64,000 bases of DNA from positions 218,489 through 282,488 of the forward strand of contig CACMKW010000001.1 of NCBI GenBank assembly GCA_902614395.1, read 5' to 3'. The position numbers were made by a program, and so were the translations under genes. A model generated the notes under the pieces. The model was not told the DNA's origin, did no database searches, and was given only the letters and a program-made list of their open reading frames with translations. Shown here piece by piece: positions 18,017 to 26,921 of this stretch. The stretch is from an uncultured Alphaproteobacteria bacterium (GTDB lineage: Bacteria; Pseudomonadota; Alphaproteobacteria; HIMB59; GCA-002718135). Every line of letters begins with the position of its first letter. Position 1 is the stretch's first letter.

Positions 18017-18848
18017 ATATAGTTTGCCATTAAAAATATTTATGTATTTTTGCATTGTCATATTTTTTATTTTTATATTACTTCCATTTATTGAAATGTT
18101 TTATGCTTCACTAAGACCATTAAAACATTTATTTAGATCACCTTATCAATTCTATTCTGATGACTTATCTTTTTGGGCATATAGAGAAATGTGGAATACC
18201 GTTCCTCTTTTAGGAAGATATATTTTTAATAGCTTTTTTATGGCAGTAACAGTTACTTTTTTTACACTCTTATTTGTAGTTCCAGCAGCTTATTCATATG
18301 CAAGATTTAATTTTCCTTTTAAGCAGGGAAGTCTTTGGGTTCTACTTGCTGTTAATATGTTTTCTGGAGCTGTACTTTTAATTCCATTATTTAAATTATT
18401 AAGAACTTTTGATTTATTAAATACTTATTTTGCAATGATTGTACCTGGTATTGCTTTTTGTATTCCTACTTCAATTTGGTTGCTAAAAGCATATTTTGAA
18501 AAAATACCTGTTGAGTTAGAAGAGGCTGCTTATGTTGATGGAGCTTCAAGAATAGATATTCTTACAAAAATTATTGCGCCCTTAAGTACTCCCGGAATAG
18601 TTGTTACTGCCATATACGCATTTATTCAAGCCTACGCTCAACAATTTCTTTTTGCCATTACATTCAATTCAATAAGAGAATATATGCCAATAGTTTCAGG
18701 ATTAACTGAGTTTATAGGATATCAATCTGTAAAATGGAACGAAATGATGGCAGCATCAATAGTTGGAGTATTCCCTGTATTAATAGTATTTGTGTTCCTC
18801 CAAAAATATATTGTTGAAGGATTAACTGCTGGAGCTGTAAAAAACTAG
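18009..18848 (+). CDS. Sugar ABC transporter permease (MalG/UgpE type)
   Basis: This is the second membrane subunit of the same CUT1 importer, 279 residues, with six predicted membrane segments beginning at about residue 11. The EAA loop reads EEAAYVDGASRIDILTKIIA around 177-196. The C-terminus ends in EGLTAGAVKN, the usual MalG-type tail that inserts toward the ATPase. It overlaps the first permease by 8 bases. The binding-protein gene follows after 72 bases, where a strong ribosome binding site appears. Cargo is inferred only from neighbours. Confidence 0.93.
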   Translation: MDKYSLPLKIFMYFCIVIFFIFILLPFIEMFYASLRPLKHLFRSPYQFYSDDLSFWAYREMWNTVPLLGRYIFNSFFMAVTVTFFTLLFVVPAAYSYARFNFPFKQGSLWVLLAVNMFSGAVLLIPLFKLLRTFDLLNTYFAMIVPGIAFCIPTSIWLLKAYFEKIPVELEEAAYVDGASRIDILTKIIAPLSTPGIVVTAIYAFIQAYAQQFLFAITFNSIREYMPIVSGLTEFIGYQSVKWNEMMAASIVGVFPVLIVFVFLQKYIVEGLTAGAVKN

Positions 18849-18910
18849 TAAATCTTGCAAAAACACTCTTGCTTGCGCCTACCTAATAATGCTACGATCT
18901 TTTATATTTA

Positions 18911-18920
18911 CGGAGGAATT
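18911..18920 (+). promoter_or_regulatory. Strong ribosome binding site of a binding-protein gene
   Basis: CGGAGGAATT directly precedes the ATG at 18921, a full-strength Shine-Dalgarno match with a 5-base spacer. The extended string TTTACGGAGGAAT recurs before the binding-protein gene that starts at 34432. Most other genes here have no recognisable site, so this one decides the start and suggests high translation. Confidence 0.85.
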
Positions 18921-20132
18921 ATGAAATTTTTAAAAATTACTTCAATTGCTTCTTTCATATTTTTTCTGTCTTTTGGTTTCAGTGCAAACTCACAAGAATT
19001 ACATGGCATTCTATGTGGTGGAGAAATCAGACAAGCAGATATGGATGTAGCAGCTGAATTTGAAAGTGCTAACCCAGGTGTTACTATAAAATGGGAAGCA
19101 GTTCCATGGGGAACATGTCAGGATAAAGTTATAAATTTAGCTATTGCTGGTGATCCAGTTGACTTAGCATATGTTGGTTCAAGAACTTTAAAGGGCCTTG
19201 CAGAAAATGGTCATATAATTAATGTTGATATTCCACAATCACAGATTAATATGTATCAACCAGGTATTTTAAACACTGTTTCACATTTAGGTAAAGTATG
19301 GGGATATCCAAGAGCATTTTCTACTAAAGCTCTATTTATGAATTGTGATTTATTAGAAGAAGCTGGTGTTGCATGCGAGGGTCCTGAAACATGGGATGAA
19401 TTATACTCAATGGCAGAAGCTGTAACTAATAATGTGCCTGGTGTTGCTGGAATAGGTCTAACTGGTAAAGATTTTGATAACACTATGCATCAGTTTTTAA
19501 ATTATTTGTATAGTAATGGCGGTCAAGTAATTGATCCTGATACAAATACTATTACTTTGAATAGTTCAAACACAGTTGAGGCTCTAGCATTTTATGGAAA
19601 ATTGGCAAATGTAGCTCAAGAGGGTCCGTTAGCATATGAGAGATCACAATTAAGAGATCTACTTAATGATAAAAAAATTGCAATGTATATTGATGGACCA
19701 TGGGGTCGAGGTACTCATAATGAAGATCTTAATATGAAAACTGTTAGGATTCCTGCTGGACCACAAGGTAAACAAGGAACTCTATTAATCACTGATAGTA
19801 TTGCTGTATTTAATAATACTGGAAATGAGGAAATGGCAAATAAGTTTGCGGCTATGGTTACATCTCCAGAATGGCAGTATAAACTAGATACTGAATGGGG
19901 CTTAACTCCAATTATGCAATATGATGTTATAGGAAGTGAAGAACCATACAATGATGATTATTGGATGATGTTTATAGATGCAATAGGGGATGGTGGACCA
20001 GAACCTTTACTTGTTGACTATAAAGCTTTTCAATCAGTTATGAATAACATGATCCAAGGAGCAATTCTTGGTGAAGGTGATCCTGCTGATTTAGTTGCAG
20101 AAGCAGCTGAAGAATTAGAAGAATACAAATAA
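18921..20132 (+). CDS. Sugar ABC transporter substrate-binding protein
   Basis: This family 1 (MalE-like) periplasmic binding protein captures the sugar and delivers it to the two preceding permeases. The start is the ATG at 18921, 5 bases after a GGAGG; the frame stays open upstream to 18855 without a start as good. The 403-residue product opens with a signal peptide (basic MKFLK, hydrophobic core to about 21, probable cleavage near ANSQE). Repeated aromatic and acidic residues such as WGTC and GPWGRGTH suit a sugar pocket. A strong hairpin follows the stop. In most MalE operons the binding-protein gene comes first; here it is last of three. Confidence 0.92.
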   Translation: MKFLKITSIASFIFFLSFGFSANSQELHGILCGGEIRQADMDVAAEFESANPGVTIKWEAVPWGTCQDKVINLAIAGDPVDLAYVGSRTLKGLAENGHIINVDIPQSQINMYQPGILNTVSHLGKVWGYPRAFSTKALFMNCDLLEEAGVACEGPETWDELYSMAEAVTNNVPGVAGIGLTGKDFDNTMHQFLNYLYSNGGQVIDPDTNTITLNSSNTVEALAFYGKLANVAQEGPLAYERSQLRDLLNDKKIAMYIDGPWGRGTHNEDLNMKTVRIPAGPQGKQGTLLITDSIAVFNNTGNEEMANKFAAMVTSPEWQYKLDTEWGLTPIMQYDVIGSEEPYNDDYWMMFIDAIGDGGPEPLLVDYKAFQSVMNNMIQGAILGEGDPADLVAEAAEELEEYK

Positions 20133-20144
20133 TCATATTATTAT

Positions 20145-20169
20145 TGCTAGGGCAATATTTGCCCTAGCA
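20145..20169 (+). terminator. Hairpin after the binding-protein gene
   Basis: TGCTAGGGCAA and TTGCCCTAGCA form an 11-base-pair stem with a 3-base loop, 13 bases after the binding-protein stop. There is no T-run after it, so it may protect the 3' end of the mRNA or cause partial termination rather than act as a full terminator. The next gene starts 18 bases later. Confidence 0.75.
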
Positions 20170-20186
20170 TCTAATAAAAAATTCAA

Positions 20187-20915
20187 ATGAGTAAATTAAC
20201 AAGATCATATTTCTCAAAAATTAATTCAATTTTAAAGAAGATATTAAAAGAAGAAGAAAAAAAATTCTTACAGTGTGCTAAATTAATTAGTAAATCATAT
20301 AAAAAAGGTGGGCAGTTATATATTTTTGGAACTGGACATTCTAGATTACTCGGAGAAGAATCATTTCACAGAGCAGGAGGTTTTGCTGCAGCTTGTCCAA
20401 TAAGAGATGATGATCTCAGTTTTAAAAAAGGAGCAAGAAAAGCTACTGCTTTAGAAAGAACTCCAAATATTGCAAAAAAAGCTTTAGCTAAATATAAAAT
20501 TACTAGCAAAGATATTTTGATGATTGTATCTAATTCAGGTGTCAATTACGCACCAGTTGAAGCAGCATTAATTGCTAAGAAAAAGAAAATAAAAACAATT
20601 TCATTAACATCTGTGAAATACTCAAAACAAGCTCCTCTATCTAAATTAAATAAAAGATTATTTGAAATAACTGATATATTCATTGATAATAAGATTCCAC
20701 CTGGTGACGCGATTATAAATGTTAAAGATAATATGGTTGGGCCAGCTTCAACAATTACAGGATCTTTTATTTTAAATTCAATTTTAATTGAAGTTGCAAA
20801 TATCTTAAAAAATGAAAAATTATTTCCATTCTATATCAGCGTAAATATGCCAAATGCTAAAAAAAATAATGATAAATTAGAGAAAAAATTTAGTAAGATT
20901 AATCCTCATTTATAA
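20187..20915 (+). CDS. UPF0309-type SIS domain protein
   Basis: This 242-residue cytoplasmic protein has one SIS (phosphosugar-binding) domain. IFGTGHSRLLGEE (about 49-61) and IVSNSGVNYAPVE (about 112-124) are the two loops expected to hold the sugar phosphate, and FHRAGGFAA and VGPASTITGSFILN are typical of the UPF0309 group. Its reaction is not established from sequence, but members sit with amino-sugar genes and probably isomerise, or remove a group from, a sugar phosphate. It follows the ABC binding protein and precedes nagA by 57 bases. MurQ-type etherase is less likely, because the length and the motif between the loops differ. Confidence 0.8.
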   Translation: MSKLTRSYFSKINSILKKILKEEEKKFLQCAKLISKSYKKGGQLYIFGTGHSRLLGEESFHRAGGFAAACPIRDDDLSFKKGARKATALERTPNIAKKALAKYKITSKDILMIVSNSGVNYAPVEAALIAKKKKIKTISLTSVKYSKQAPLSKLNKRLFEITDIFIDNKIPPGDAIINVKDNMVGPASTITGSFILNSILIEVANILKNEKLFPFYISVNMPNAKKNNDKLEKKFSKINPHL

Positions 20916-20972
20916 GTATTTTTTAATTTTTTTAAATAATAAGCAAATTACTATATAAGATATTAAATTTAG

Positions 20973-22064
20973 ATGACCGATCAAAATAAAGTTAGTGGAA
21001 AAATAATAAATCATAATTCTACCTATATTGGCGATGTATATTTCAGTGAAAAAATTGATAAATTAAAAATAAACGACTCAGATGATTATAATAATATTAT
21101 AGTTCCTGGTTTTATTGATCTGCATTGTCATGGTGGTAATGGATTTGATGTAATGGAGGGCTCACAATCAATTATTGAAATGTCAAAATATCATCTGAGG
21201 CATGGGACAACTTCAATTATGCCAACAACTTGGACTAATACCCTAGAAAATACTATTTCAGCATTAAAAGGATTTAATGAAATTAAGAATGATAATCAAA
21301 ATATTCTTGGTATCCATTTGGAAGGACCTTTTATTAATCCTAATAAACTTGGTGCTCAACCAAATTTAACTGAAAAACCATCTTTGGATTTTATAAAAAA
21401 AATTCTTGAAATTTCCGATGTAAAAATCATTACTTTAGCTCCTGAAATTGATGGCATGCAAGAATTTATAAATCACTTAATAGATTTAAATATTAAGGTT
21501 CAATTTGGCCACACTTTAGCAGATTTTTCTTGCTGTGATAAATTTATGAAAGATTATGAAGTTGGTTTTACACATTTGTATAATGCTATGTCTGGTAATG
21601 ATCATAGATCCCCAGGAGTTTTATCAGCTGCTCTTTTAAAAGGAAAATATGCAGAAATAATTTGTGATAATATTCATGTTAGTAAAGAAGCAATAAAAAT
21701 TGCAAAAAAATGTATTCCTGGGCTGTATGCGATAACAGATTCTATTAACGCTAGCGGACTGAATGATGGAGAATATATTTTTGCAAAAAATAATATTAAA
21801 AAAGAAAATTATTCAGTAAAAATTAAGTCTGACGGCACTTTAGCAGGAAGTATTATTACTATGGATCAAACTTTTAAAAATTTAATATCAATGAATTTTT
21901 CATTAGAAGAAGCAGTTGCTTTAACTAGTTATAATGCTTCTAAATATATGAATCTAGATAATGTGGGTATAATTCAAAAAAATTTTTTAAGTAATTTTCT
22001 TATTTTAGATAAAGAATTTAATCTTAAAGAAGTTTATTTAAGAGGAAAAAAAATTAATGTCTAG
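20973..22064 (+). CDS. nagA: N-acetylglucosamine-6-phosphate deacetylase
   Basis: NagA removes acetate from GlcNAc-6-phosphate to give glucosamine-6-phosphate. The 363-residue amidohydrolase has the HxH pair H51/H53 in DLHCHGG, the metal ligand E117 in HLEGPF, H180 in FGHTLAD and H201 in HLYNAMSG, and the catalytic aspartate D256 in ITDSINASG. HRSPG at about 211 is part of the substrate loop. It overlaps the next SIS-type gene by 8 bases, so the two are coupled. With that deaminase it forms the standard two-step conversion of GlcNAc-6-P to fructose-6-P. No GlcNAc kinase is seen in the window. Confidence 0.93.
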   Translation: MTDQNKVSGKIINHNSTYIGDVYFSEKIDKLKINDSDDYNNIIVPGFIDLHCHGGNGFDVMEGSQSIIEMSKYHLRHGTTSIMPTTWTNTLENTISALKGFNEIKNDNQNILGIHLEGPFINPNKLGAQPNLTEKPSLDFIKKILEISDVKIITLAPEIDGMQEFINHLIDLNIKVQFGHTLADFSCCDKFMKDYEVGFTHLYNAMSGNDHRSPGVLSAALLKGKYAEIICDNIHVSKEAIKIAKKCIPGLYAITDSINASGLNDGEYIFAKNNIKKENYSVKIKSDGTLAGSIITMDQTFKNLISMNFSLEEAVALTSYNASKYMNLDNVGIIQKNFLSNFLILDKEFNLKEVYLRGKKINV

Positions 22065-23079
22065 TTCCCAAGTTTTATCGGAAGCACTCTCCATTCCAAA
22101 TAAAATTAATCATTTTATCTTGAATGATAAAAATAATTACCAGGAAATATCAAGTTTAATATCAGAAAAAAAAATTGATTATGTTGTTACTGTGGCAAGA
22201 GGTACTTCAGATTGTGCTGCTCTTTATTTGTCTTATATGTTTGCAAAATATCTTGGTTTACCAACATACAGCATGCCCCCATCTATAATAACTTTAGAAG
22301 AATCAAAATTTGATTTTTCGAGAGCATTAGTATTCATTATTTCTCAATCTGGAAAAAGTAAAGATTTGGTTGAATGTCACAAAATGGTAAAAAAAATGGG
22401 AGCAAGGACCATATTAATAAGTAATAACTTAACTAGCCCCATAATAAAAACATCCAATTATTTTTTTGATATAAATGCTGGAGAAGAAAAAAGTGTTGCA
22501 GCAACAAAAACTTTTGTTTTGTCTTTATTAATAATTTTAAAGCTTGTTTTTAATACTCTTAATAAAAAAGATATTAATAAGCATATTGAAAAGCTAAGTG
22601 ATCATTTAATTTTAGATAGTAAAAATCAATGGAATCCAAATCTATTAGATAAAACCATAAGTAATGGTTATATAATTAGTAGGGGTGTTGGATACGCAAT
22701 TTCTAATGAAATATCTTTAAAGTTTAAAGAGTTATGTCAAGAAATGATAGAACCTTTTAGTAGTGCTGAAGTAATGCATGGACCAAAAAGCTTGATAGAA
22801 AACTCATTCAAGTTATTTACTATATCACTTAGAGATAAAAGTGGGATGATAGTAGCAAAAGATTCTAATCAAATTATTTCACTAACTAATCTTCACTATG
22901 AAATTACCTATGATGAAAACTCGAAAACAAAATTAAGATATAACACTAGTGAAATGATAGAATTAGATCCAATTATAGTACTATCAAAATTTTATCCATG
23001 GATAGTTAATTACACTTTTGAAAAAGGATTAGATCCAGACAATCCTAGATATTTAACTAAAGTAACACAAACATTTTAA
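22057..23079 (+). CDS. Glucosamine-6-phosphate deaminase-type SIS protein (NagB-II)
   Basis: This 340-residue protein has tandem SIS domains like the isomerase half of GlmS, without the amidotransferase half. The first domain has VARGTSDCAALY (about 48-59) and IISQSGKSKDL (about 94-104); EEKSVAATKTF (about 146-156) and the C-terminal SAEVMHGPKSLIE are typical of NagB-II/AgaS proteins. The family converts glucosamine-6-P or galactosamine-6-P to a ketose phosphate plus ammonia. The 8-base overlap with nagA supports this role. Whether it prefers glucosamine or galactosamine phosphate cannot be decided; the nearby galactokinase keeps the second option open. Confidence 0.88.
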   Translation: MSSSQVLSEALSIPNKINHFILNDKNNYQEISSLISEKKIDYVVTVARGTSDCAALYLSYMFAKYLGLPTYSMPPSIITLEESKFDFSRALVFIISQSGKSKDLVECHKMVKKMGARTILISNNLTSPIIKTSNYFFDINAGEEKSVAATKTFVLSLLIILKLVFNTLNKKDINKHIEKLSDHLILDSKNQWNPNLLDKTISNGYIISRGVGYAISNEISLKFKELCQEMIEPFSSAEVMHGPKSLIENSFKLFTISLRDKSGMIVAKDSNQIISLTNLHYEITYDENSKTKLRYNTSEMIELDPIIVLSKFYPWIVNYTFEKGLDPDNPRYLTKVTQTF

Positions 23080-23080
23080 T

Positions 23081-24694
23081 TTGAATAATATTGACATAGC
23101 AATTATTGGTGCAGGTTCTGCAGGAAGTATAATAGCAAATAAACTTCTGAGTGAAACTAATTTTAATATAGCTCTTATTGAGGCTGGGCCTAAAGATAAC
23201 AATCCTATTATTGATGTTCCTCTTGGTTATGGAATGACATTTTATAATAAAAAAATTAATTGGAACTTCTATTCAGAAAAACAAGACAATTTATTTAATC
23301 GGCAAATATATTATCCAAGAGGTAAAGTTTTAGGTGGTTCTGGCTCAATAAATGCAATGGTCTATGCAAGAGGATTAGAAACAGATTATGAGAATTGGGG
23401 AAGCAACAAGGAATGGAGTTTTGAAAATATAAAAAAAGTATACAGTTCTATGGAGCAACAAATAAATCATGATAAAGAATTTCTTACAAAAGAAAAGATT
23501 CCAGTAAATAATGTAAGTAAGCATCATCATCCAATTTTAGAATATTTTTTTAATGCTAGTAATGAAATTGGTATTAAAAAAAATACAAATTTAACTACAT
23601 CAATCGAAAATCAAGTAGGTCATTATAATATTAATACTTACAATGGTACTAGACATTCATCATCAAAAGTATTTTTAAAGCCTGTATTAAAAAATCCAAG
23701 ACTTACAATATTAGACAATACTCAAGTTAAAAATTTAATAATTAAAGATAAAAAAATTACTGGTATTAAAATTCAAAATAAATCAACAGAACAAATCATA
23801 CAATTATCTCATGGAGCAATTTTATGCTCTGGTTCTATAATGACACCTTATTTGTTAATGCATTCTGGTATTGGTGATAAAGAACATTTAAAAAAATTTG
23901 ATAAAGAAATAGTAATTGATAATTCTAATGTTGGAAGAAATCTTCAGGATCATCTTGGGTTAGATTATTTATTTAAAACTCACCATCATTCACTAAATAA
24001 ATCATTAGGAACTTGGCCAGGCAGAATTACTTCTGTATTAAAATATATTTATAATAGGAAAGGACCATTATCACTAAGTATTAATCAGTCTGGGGGATAT
24101 GTAAATTGGAATTCAAAACATCATTATCCCAACTTGCAGATATATTTCAATCCGTTGACTTATTCTATTACTCATAAAAATAAAAGACCTCTTCTAAAAA
24201 CTGACAAATTTAATGGTTTTATTATTGGTTATAATTCTTGTCGACCAAAAAGTTTGGGTAGAGTTGCATTGAACTCTCCTAATTTTGAAGATGCTCCATT
24301 AATTGATCCAAATTTTCTATCACATGAAGAAGATATATATGATGTTAAATGCGCAATTAATTTTTCTCAAGTTTTGGCGAATACAAATAGTATAAAAAAA
24401 ATAAGAAATGAAAGTGTTAAGCATGATCTTTTAAATGCTACTGAAGAAGAAATGATTGATCACTTTAAATCTAATGCAGTTTCTATATATCACCCTTGTG
24501 GTACTTGTAAAATGGATGAAGATCCTAAAAAGGGAGTTGTTTCTGAAAGATTAAAAGTTCATGGAATGGAGAATCTTTGGATTGCTGATGCATCTGTTTT
24601 TCCTAATATTACTTCTGGCAATATAAATGCCCCTGTAATGATGCTTGCTAATCTTGGAAGTAAATTTATTATTGAGGATTTAAATAAGATTTAA
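23081..24694 (+). CDS. GMC family FAD-dependent oxidoreductase
   Basis: This 537-residue glucose-methanol-choline oxidoreductase opens with the FAD motif IIGAGSAGSIIA (7-18). GKVLGGSGSINAM (about 85-97) is the first GMC signature, and SGSIMTPYLLMHSGIG at about 250 is the second. HPCGTCKMD near residue 471 carries the catalytic histidine, followed by NAPVMMLA. The start codon is a TTG one base after the preceding stop; no ATG gives the FAD motif a proper N-terminus. Members oxidise sugars, alcohols or choline. Placement after amino-sugar genes and before a sugar-acid dehydratase suggests a sugar oxidase or dehydrogenase. There is no signal peptide, so it is cytoplasmic. Confidence 0.88.
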   Translation: MNNIDIAIIGAGSAGSIIANKLLSETNFNIALIEAGPKDNNPIIDVPLGYGMTFYNKKINWNFYSEKQDNLFNRQIYYPRGKVLGGSGSINAMVYARGLETDYENWGSNKEWSFENIKKVYSSMEQQINHDKEFLTKEKIPVNNVSKHHHPILEYFFNASNEIGIKKNTNLTTSIENQVGHYNINTYNGTRHSSSKVFLKPVLKNPRLTILDNTQVKNLIIKDKKITGIKIQNKSTEQIIQLSHGAILCSGSIMTPYLLMHSGIGDKEHLKKFDKEIVIDNSNVGRNLQDHLGLDYLFKTHHHSLNKSLGTWPGRITSVLKYIYNRKGPLSLSINQSGGYVNWNSKHHYPNLQIYFNPLTYSITHKNKRPLLKTDKFNGFIIGYNSCRPKSLGRVALNSPNFEDAPLIDPNFLSHEEDIYDVKCAINFSQVLANTNSIKKIRNESVKHDLLNATEEEMIDHFKSNAVSIYHPCGTCKMDEDPKKGVVSERLKVHGMENLWIADASVFPNITSGNINAPVMMLANLGSKFIIEDLNKI

Positions 24695-24697
24695 TTC

Positions 24698-25798
24698 ATG
24701 AAAATAGTTAAACTTGAAACATTCACAAAACCATATGTAAGTTTTGTAAAAATAACAGTTGAGGATGGTTCAATTGGTTATGGTCAAATGTCAACTTATC
24801 ATGCAGATATCACAACTCAAATTTTTCATAAACAAGTTGCACCTTGGGTTTTAGGAAAAGAATATTTTGATTTTGATGATTTAGAAGATTTTATTTTCGA
24901 AAGAGAACATAAATTTCCAGGATCCTATCTTTTACGTGCAATTGCTGGTTTAGATACAGCATTGTGGGATTTGAAAGGTAAAATCGAAGGTAAGCCTGTA
25001 GTTTCATTGATTGGAGGATCTCCAGGAAATTTAAGAATATATGGTTCATCAATGAAAAGAGATATTACACCAGATGATGAAGCAAATAGATTTAAAAAAC
25101 TCTTTGATGAAAAGGGTGTTAATGCATTTAAATTTAGAGTTGGTTCTGAATGTGGAAGAGGGGTTGATGAATGGGAAGGAAGAACGCCTAGTATTGTAAA
25201 AACAATAAATTCTACTCTGGATAAAAGTGTAACTAAAATGGTCGACGCAAACAGTTGTTATAGCTCTGTTCAAGCAATAGAAATTGGGAAACTTTTAGAA
25301 GATAATGATGTTACTCATTTTGAAGAACCTTGTCCTTACTGGAAACCAGAAGAAACCAAAAAAGTTACTGATAGTTTGAATATAGATGTTACTGGGGGAG
25401 AACAAGATTGTGATCTGAGAATTTGGAGAGATATGGTTAACAGAAAAATTGTAAATATTTTTCAGCCAGATGTAATGTACATGGGAGGATTAACAAAAGC
25501 TTTGAAGGTTGCGAAAATTATTGAAAAGGGTGGTTTTATATGTACTCCACATACAGCTAATTTATCTTTAGTAACAATTTGTACAATGCATTTTTTAAAA
25601 GCAATAAATAATTCAGGCCCCTATCTTGAATTTTCAATTGAAGGTAAAGATTATTATCCATGGCAACAGAATTTATTTTTAGGTGATCCTTTTAAAATAT
25701 CTAATGGAATGGTTAAAATTGAAGATACTCCTGGTTGGGGTATAGAGATTAATCCTGATTGGTTAGAGAAATCAGAATATAAAAAGACAGAAATATAA
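24698..25798 (+). CDS. Mandelate racemase/muconate lactonizing family enzyme (probable sugar-acid dehydratase)
   Basis: This 366-residue enolase-superfamily protein should abstract a proton next to a carboxylate. The metal ligands are D183 (VDANS), E209 (FEEPCP) and E235 (TGGEQD). The His-Asp dyad of the mandelate racemase subgroup is H285 (PHTAN) with D258 (FQPDVMY). The second-strand base motif is K145-F-R147 instead of the canonical KxK, so the K145 side may be the only lysine base. Most subgroup members dehydrate aldonic acids in the cytoplasm. Its position directly after a GMC oxidoreductase fits oxidation of a sugar to an acid followed by dehydration. The acid is unknown. Confidence 0.85.
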   Translation: MKIVKLETFTKPYVSFVKITVEDGSIGYGQMSTYHADITTQIFHKQVAPWVLGKEYFDFDDLEDFIFEREHKFPGSYLLRAIAGLDTALWDLKGKIEGKPVVSLIGGSPGNLRIYGSSMKRDITPDDEANRFKKLFDEKGVNAFKFRVGSECGRGVDEWEGRTPSIVKTINSTLDKSVTKMVDANSCYSSVQAIEIGKLLEDNDVTHFEEPCPYWKPEETKKVTDSLNIDVTGGEQDCDLRIWRDMVNRKIVNIFQPDVMYMGGLTKALKVAKIIEKGGFICTPHTANLSLVTICTMHFLKAINNSGPYLEFSIEGKDYYPWQQNLFLGDPFKISNGMVKIEDTPGWGIEINPDWLEKSEYKKTEI

Positions 25799-25802
25799 AA
25801 TA

Positions 25803-26462
25803 ATGATTAAAAATATAATTTTTGATTTTGATGGAGTAATAGTTGATAGTGAGGTCTTAGCTTCTAAGGCATTTTCCAAATATTTTAGTAAATTTGATCA
25901 ATCAATTAAAGAGGAGCAATTTTATAAATATGCTGGAAAAAAAACAGTCGATGTAATAGATTTATTGTCTTCTAAATATAAGATTGAAAACAAAGAAAAA
26001 TTTACAAATGAAATATTTGATATCGTTTCAGAAGTTTATTCCAAGGATTTAAAACTAGTTGATGGAGCAAAAGATTATATTAGTAAATCAGATAGAAATC
26101 ACTTTATTGGATCTAACAGTAATAAGGATAGAATTCTTGATGGATTGAAGCTTGTTGGGTTAGATAAACTTTTTTTAAGTGATCAGGTTTATTCATTCGA
26201 TATGGTTAAAAGACCAAAACCTGATCCAGATATATACTTAAAGGTTTTAAATGATAATTCACTAATTAGAGAAGAGTCAGTTATTATTGAAGATAGTGGC
26301 GTAGGTGTTAAAGCAGCAACTGCAGCAGGAGTAAGGGTATTTGGTCTTACTGCAGGAAAACATTGGCATTCAGATAGGGATACAAATGAATTATTTGACA
26401 ATGGTGCTTTGAATGTATTTAGTGATTATGAAAGTTTAGGTAAGGCAATAGAGGAGCTTTAA
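25803..26462 (+). CDS. HAD-superfamily hydrolase (beta-phosphoglucomutase-like)
   Basis: This 219-residue HAD-IA phosphatase or phosphoglucomutase has DFDGVIVDSE at residues 8-17, giving the nucleophile D8 and the acid/base D10. GSNSNKDR (about 99-106) is motif II, KRPKPDPDIY (about 137-146) supplies the motif III lysine, and IEDSGVGVKAA (about 160-170) the motif IV acid residues. The helical cap lies between motifs I and II. It closes the operon-like run from 20187, and the next gene starts at the base after its stop. It probably dephosphorylates a sugar phosphate; the substrate is not predictable. Confidence 0.88.
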   Translation: MIKNIIFDFDGVIVDSEVLASKAFSKYFSKFDQSIKEEQFYKYAGKKTVDVIDLLSSKYKIENKEKFTNEIFDIVSEVYSKDLKLVDGAKDYISKSDRNHFIGSNSNKDRILDGLKLVGLDKLFLSDQVYSFDMVKRPKPDPDIYLKVLNDNSLIREESVIIEDSGVGVKAATAAGVRVFGLTAGKHWHSDRDTNELFDNGALNVFSDYESLGKAIEEL

Positions 26463-26921
26463 ATGGGGCCAGATGTAAAAGGAAATCCACTTTATATTTC
26501 AGTCTATCTTTTAATAGCCTCCTATATTTTAGGTGAATTTATTTTTCCTAAATATCCGCTACTATATATTCTTAATCTTTTTGGATTATTAATTATAATT
26601 TTAATGCCAATTGTATTTTTTTCCTCAAGAAATGCATTTAATGCACATGAAGAAAAATTACTTCCTCAAACTGAAACAAATAAAATTATAAAAACTGGAA
26701 TTTATGCTTACTCTAGAAATCCAATTTATCTATGTTTTGTTTTATTTCATTTTGGTATGTTTCTTACTTTTGAAAACATTATGTATTTTATTTGTTCTAT
26801 AGGATTATTTTTTTGGTTAAATAATTTTGTAATATATGAAGAGGAAAAATATTTAAAAGATAAATTTGGTGATGAATTTGAAAGATATTGTAATTCGGTT
26901 AAAAGATGGATTTTTTTCTAG
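26463..26921 (+). CDS. ICMT/PEMT-like membrane methyltransferase
   Basis: This 152-residue membrane protein has four hydrophobic segments and the C-terminal signature of the isoprenylcysteine carboxyl methyltransferase/phospholipid methyltransferase family: GIYAYSRNPIYL (about 79-90), then EEEKYLKDKFGDEFERY (about 121-137). These are known to bind S-adenosylmethionine at the membrane face. Bacterial relatives often methylate small molecules or have no known substrate. The ATG directly follows the stop of the HAD gene with no space, so translation is likely coupled. It ends in a CTAG shared as a double stop with the convergent kinase. Confidence 0.8.
   Translation: MGPDVKGNPLYISVYLLIASYILGEFIFPKYPLLYILNLFGLLIIILMPIVFFSSRNAFNAHEEKLLPQTETNKIIKTGIYAYSRNPIYLCFVLFHFGMFLTFENIMYFICSIGLFFWLNNFVIYEEEKYLKDKFGDEFERYCNSVKRWIFF

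Noticed and set aside
18855..18920. Upstream extension of the binding-protein gene by 22 codons
   Set aside because: It would bury the ribosome site and signal peptide; the ATG at 18921 follows GGAGG at the right distance.
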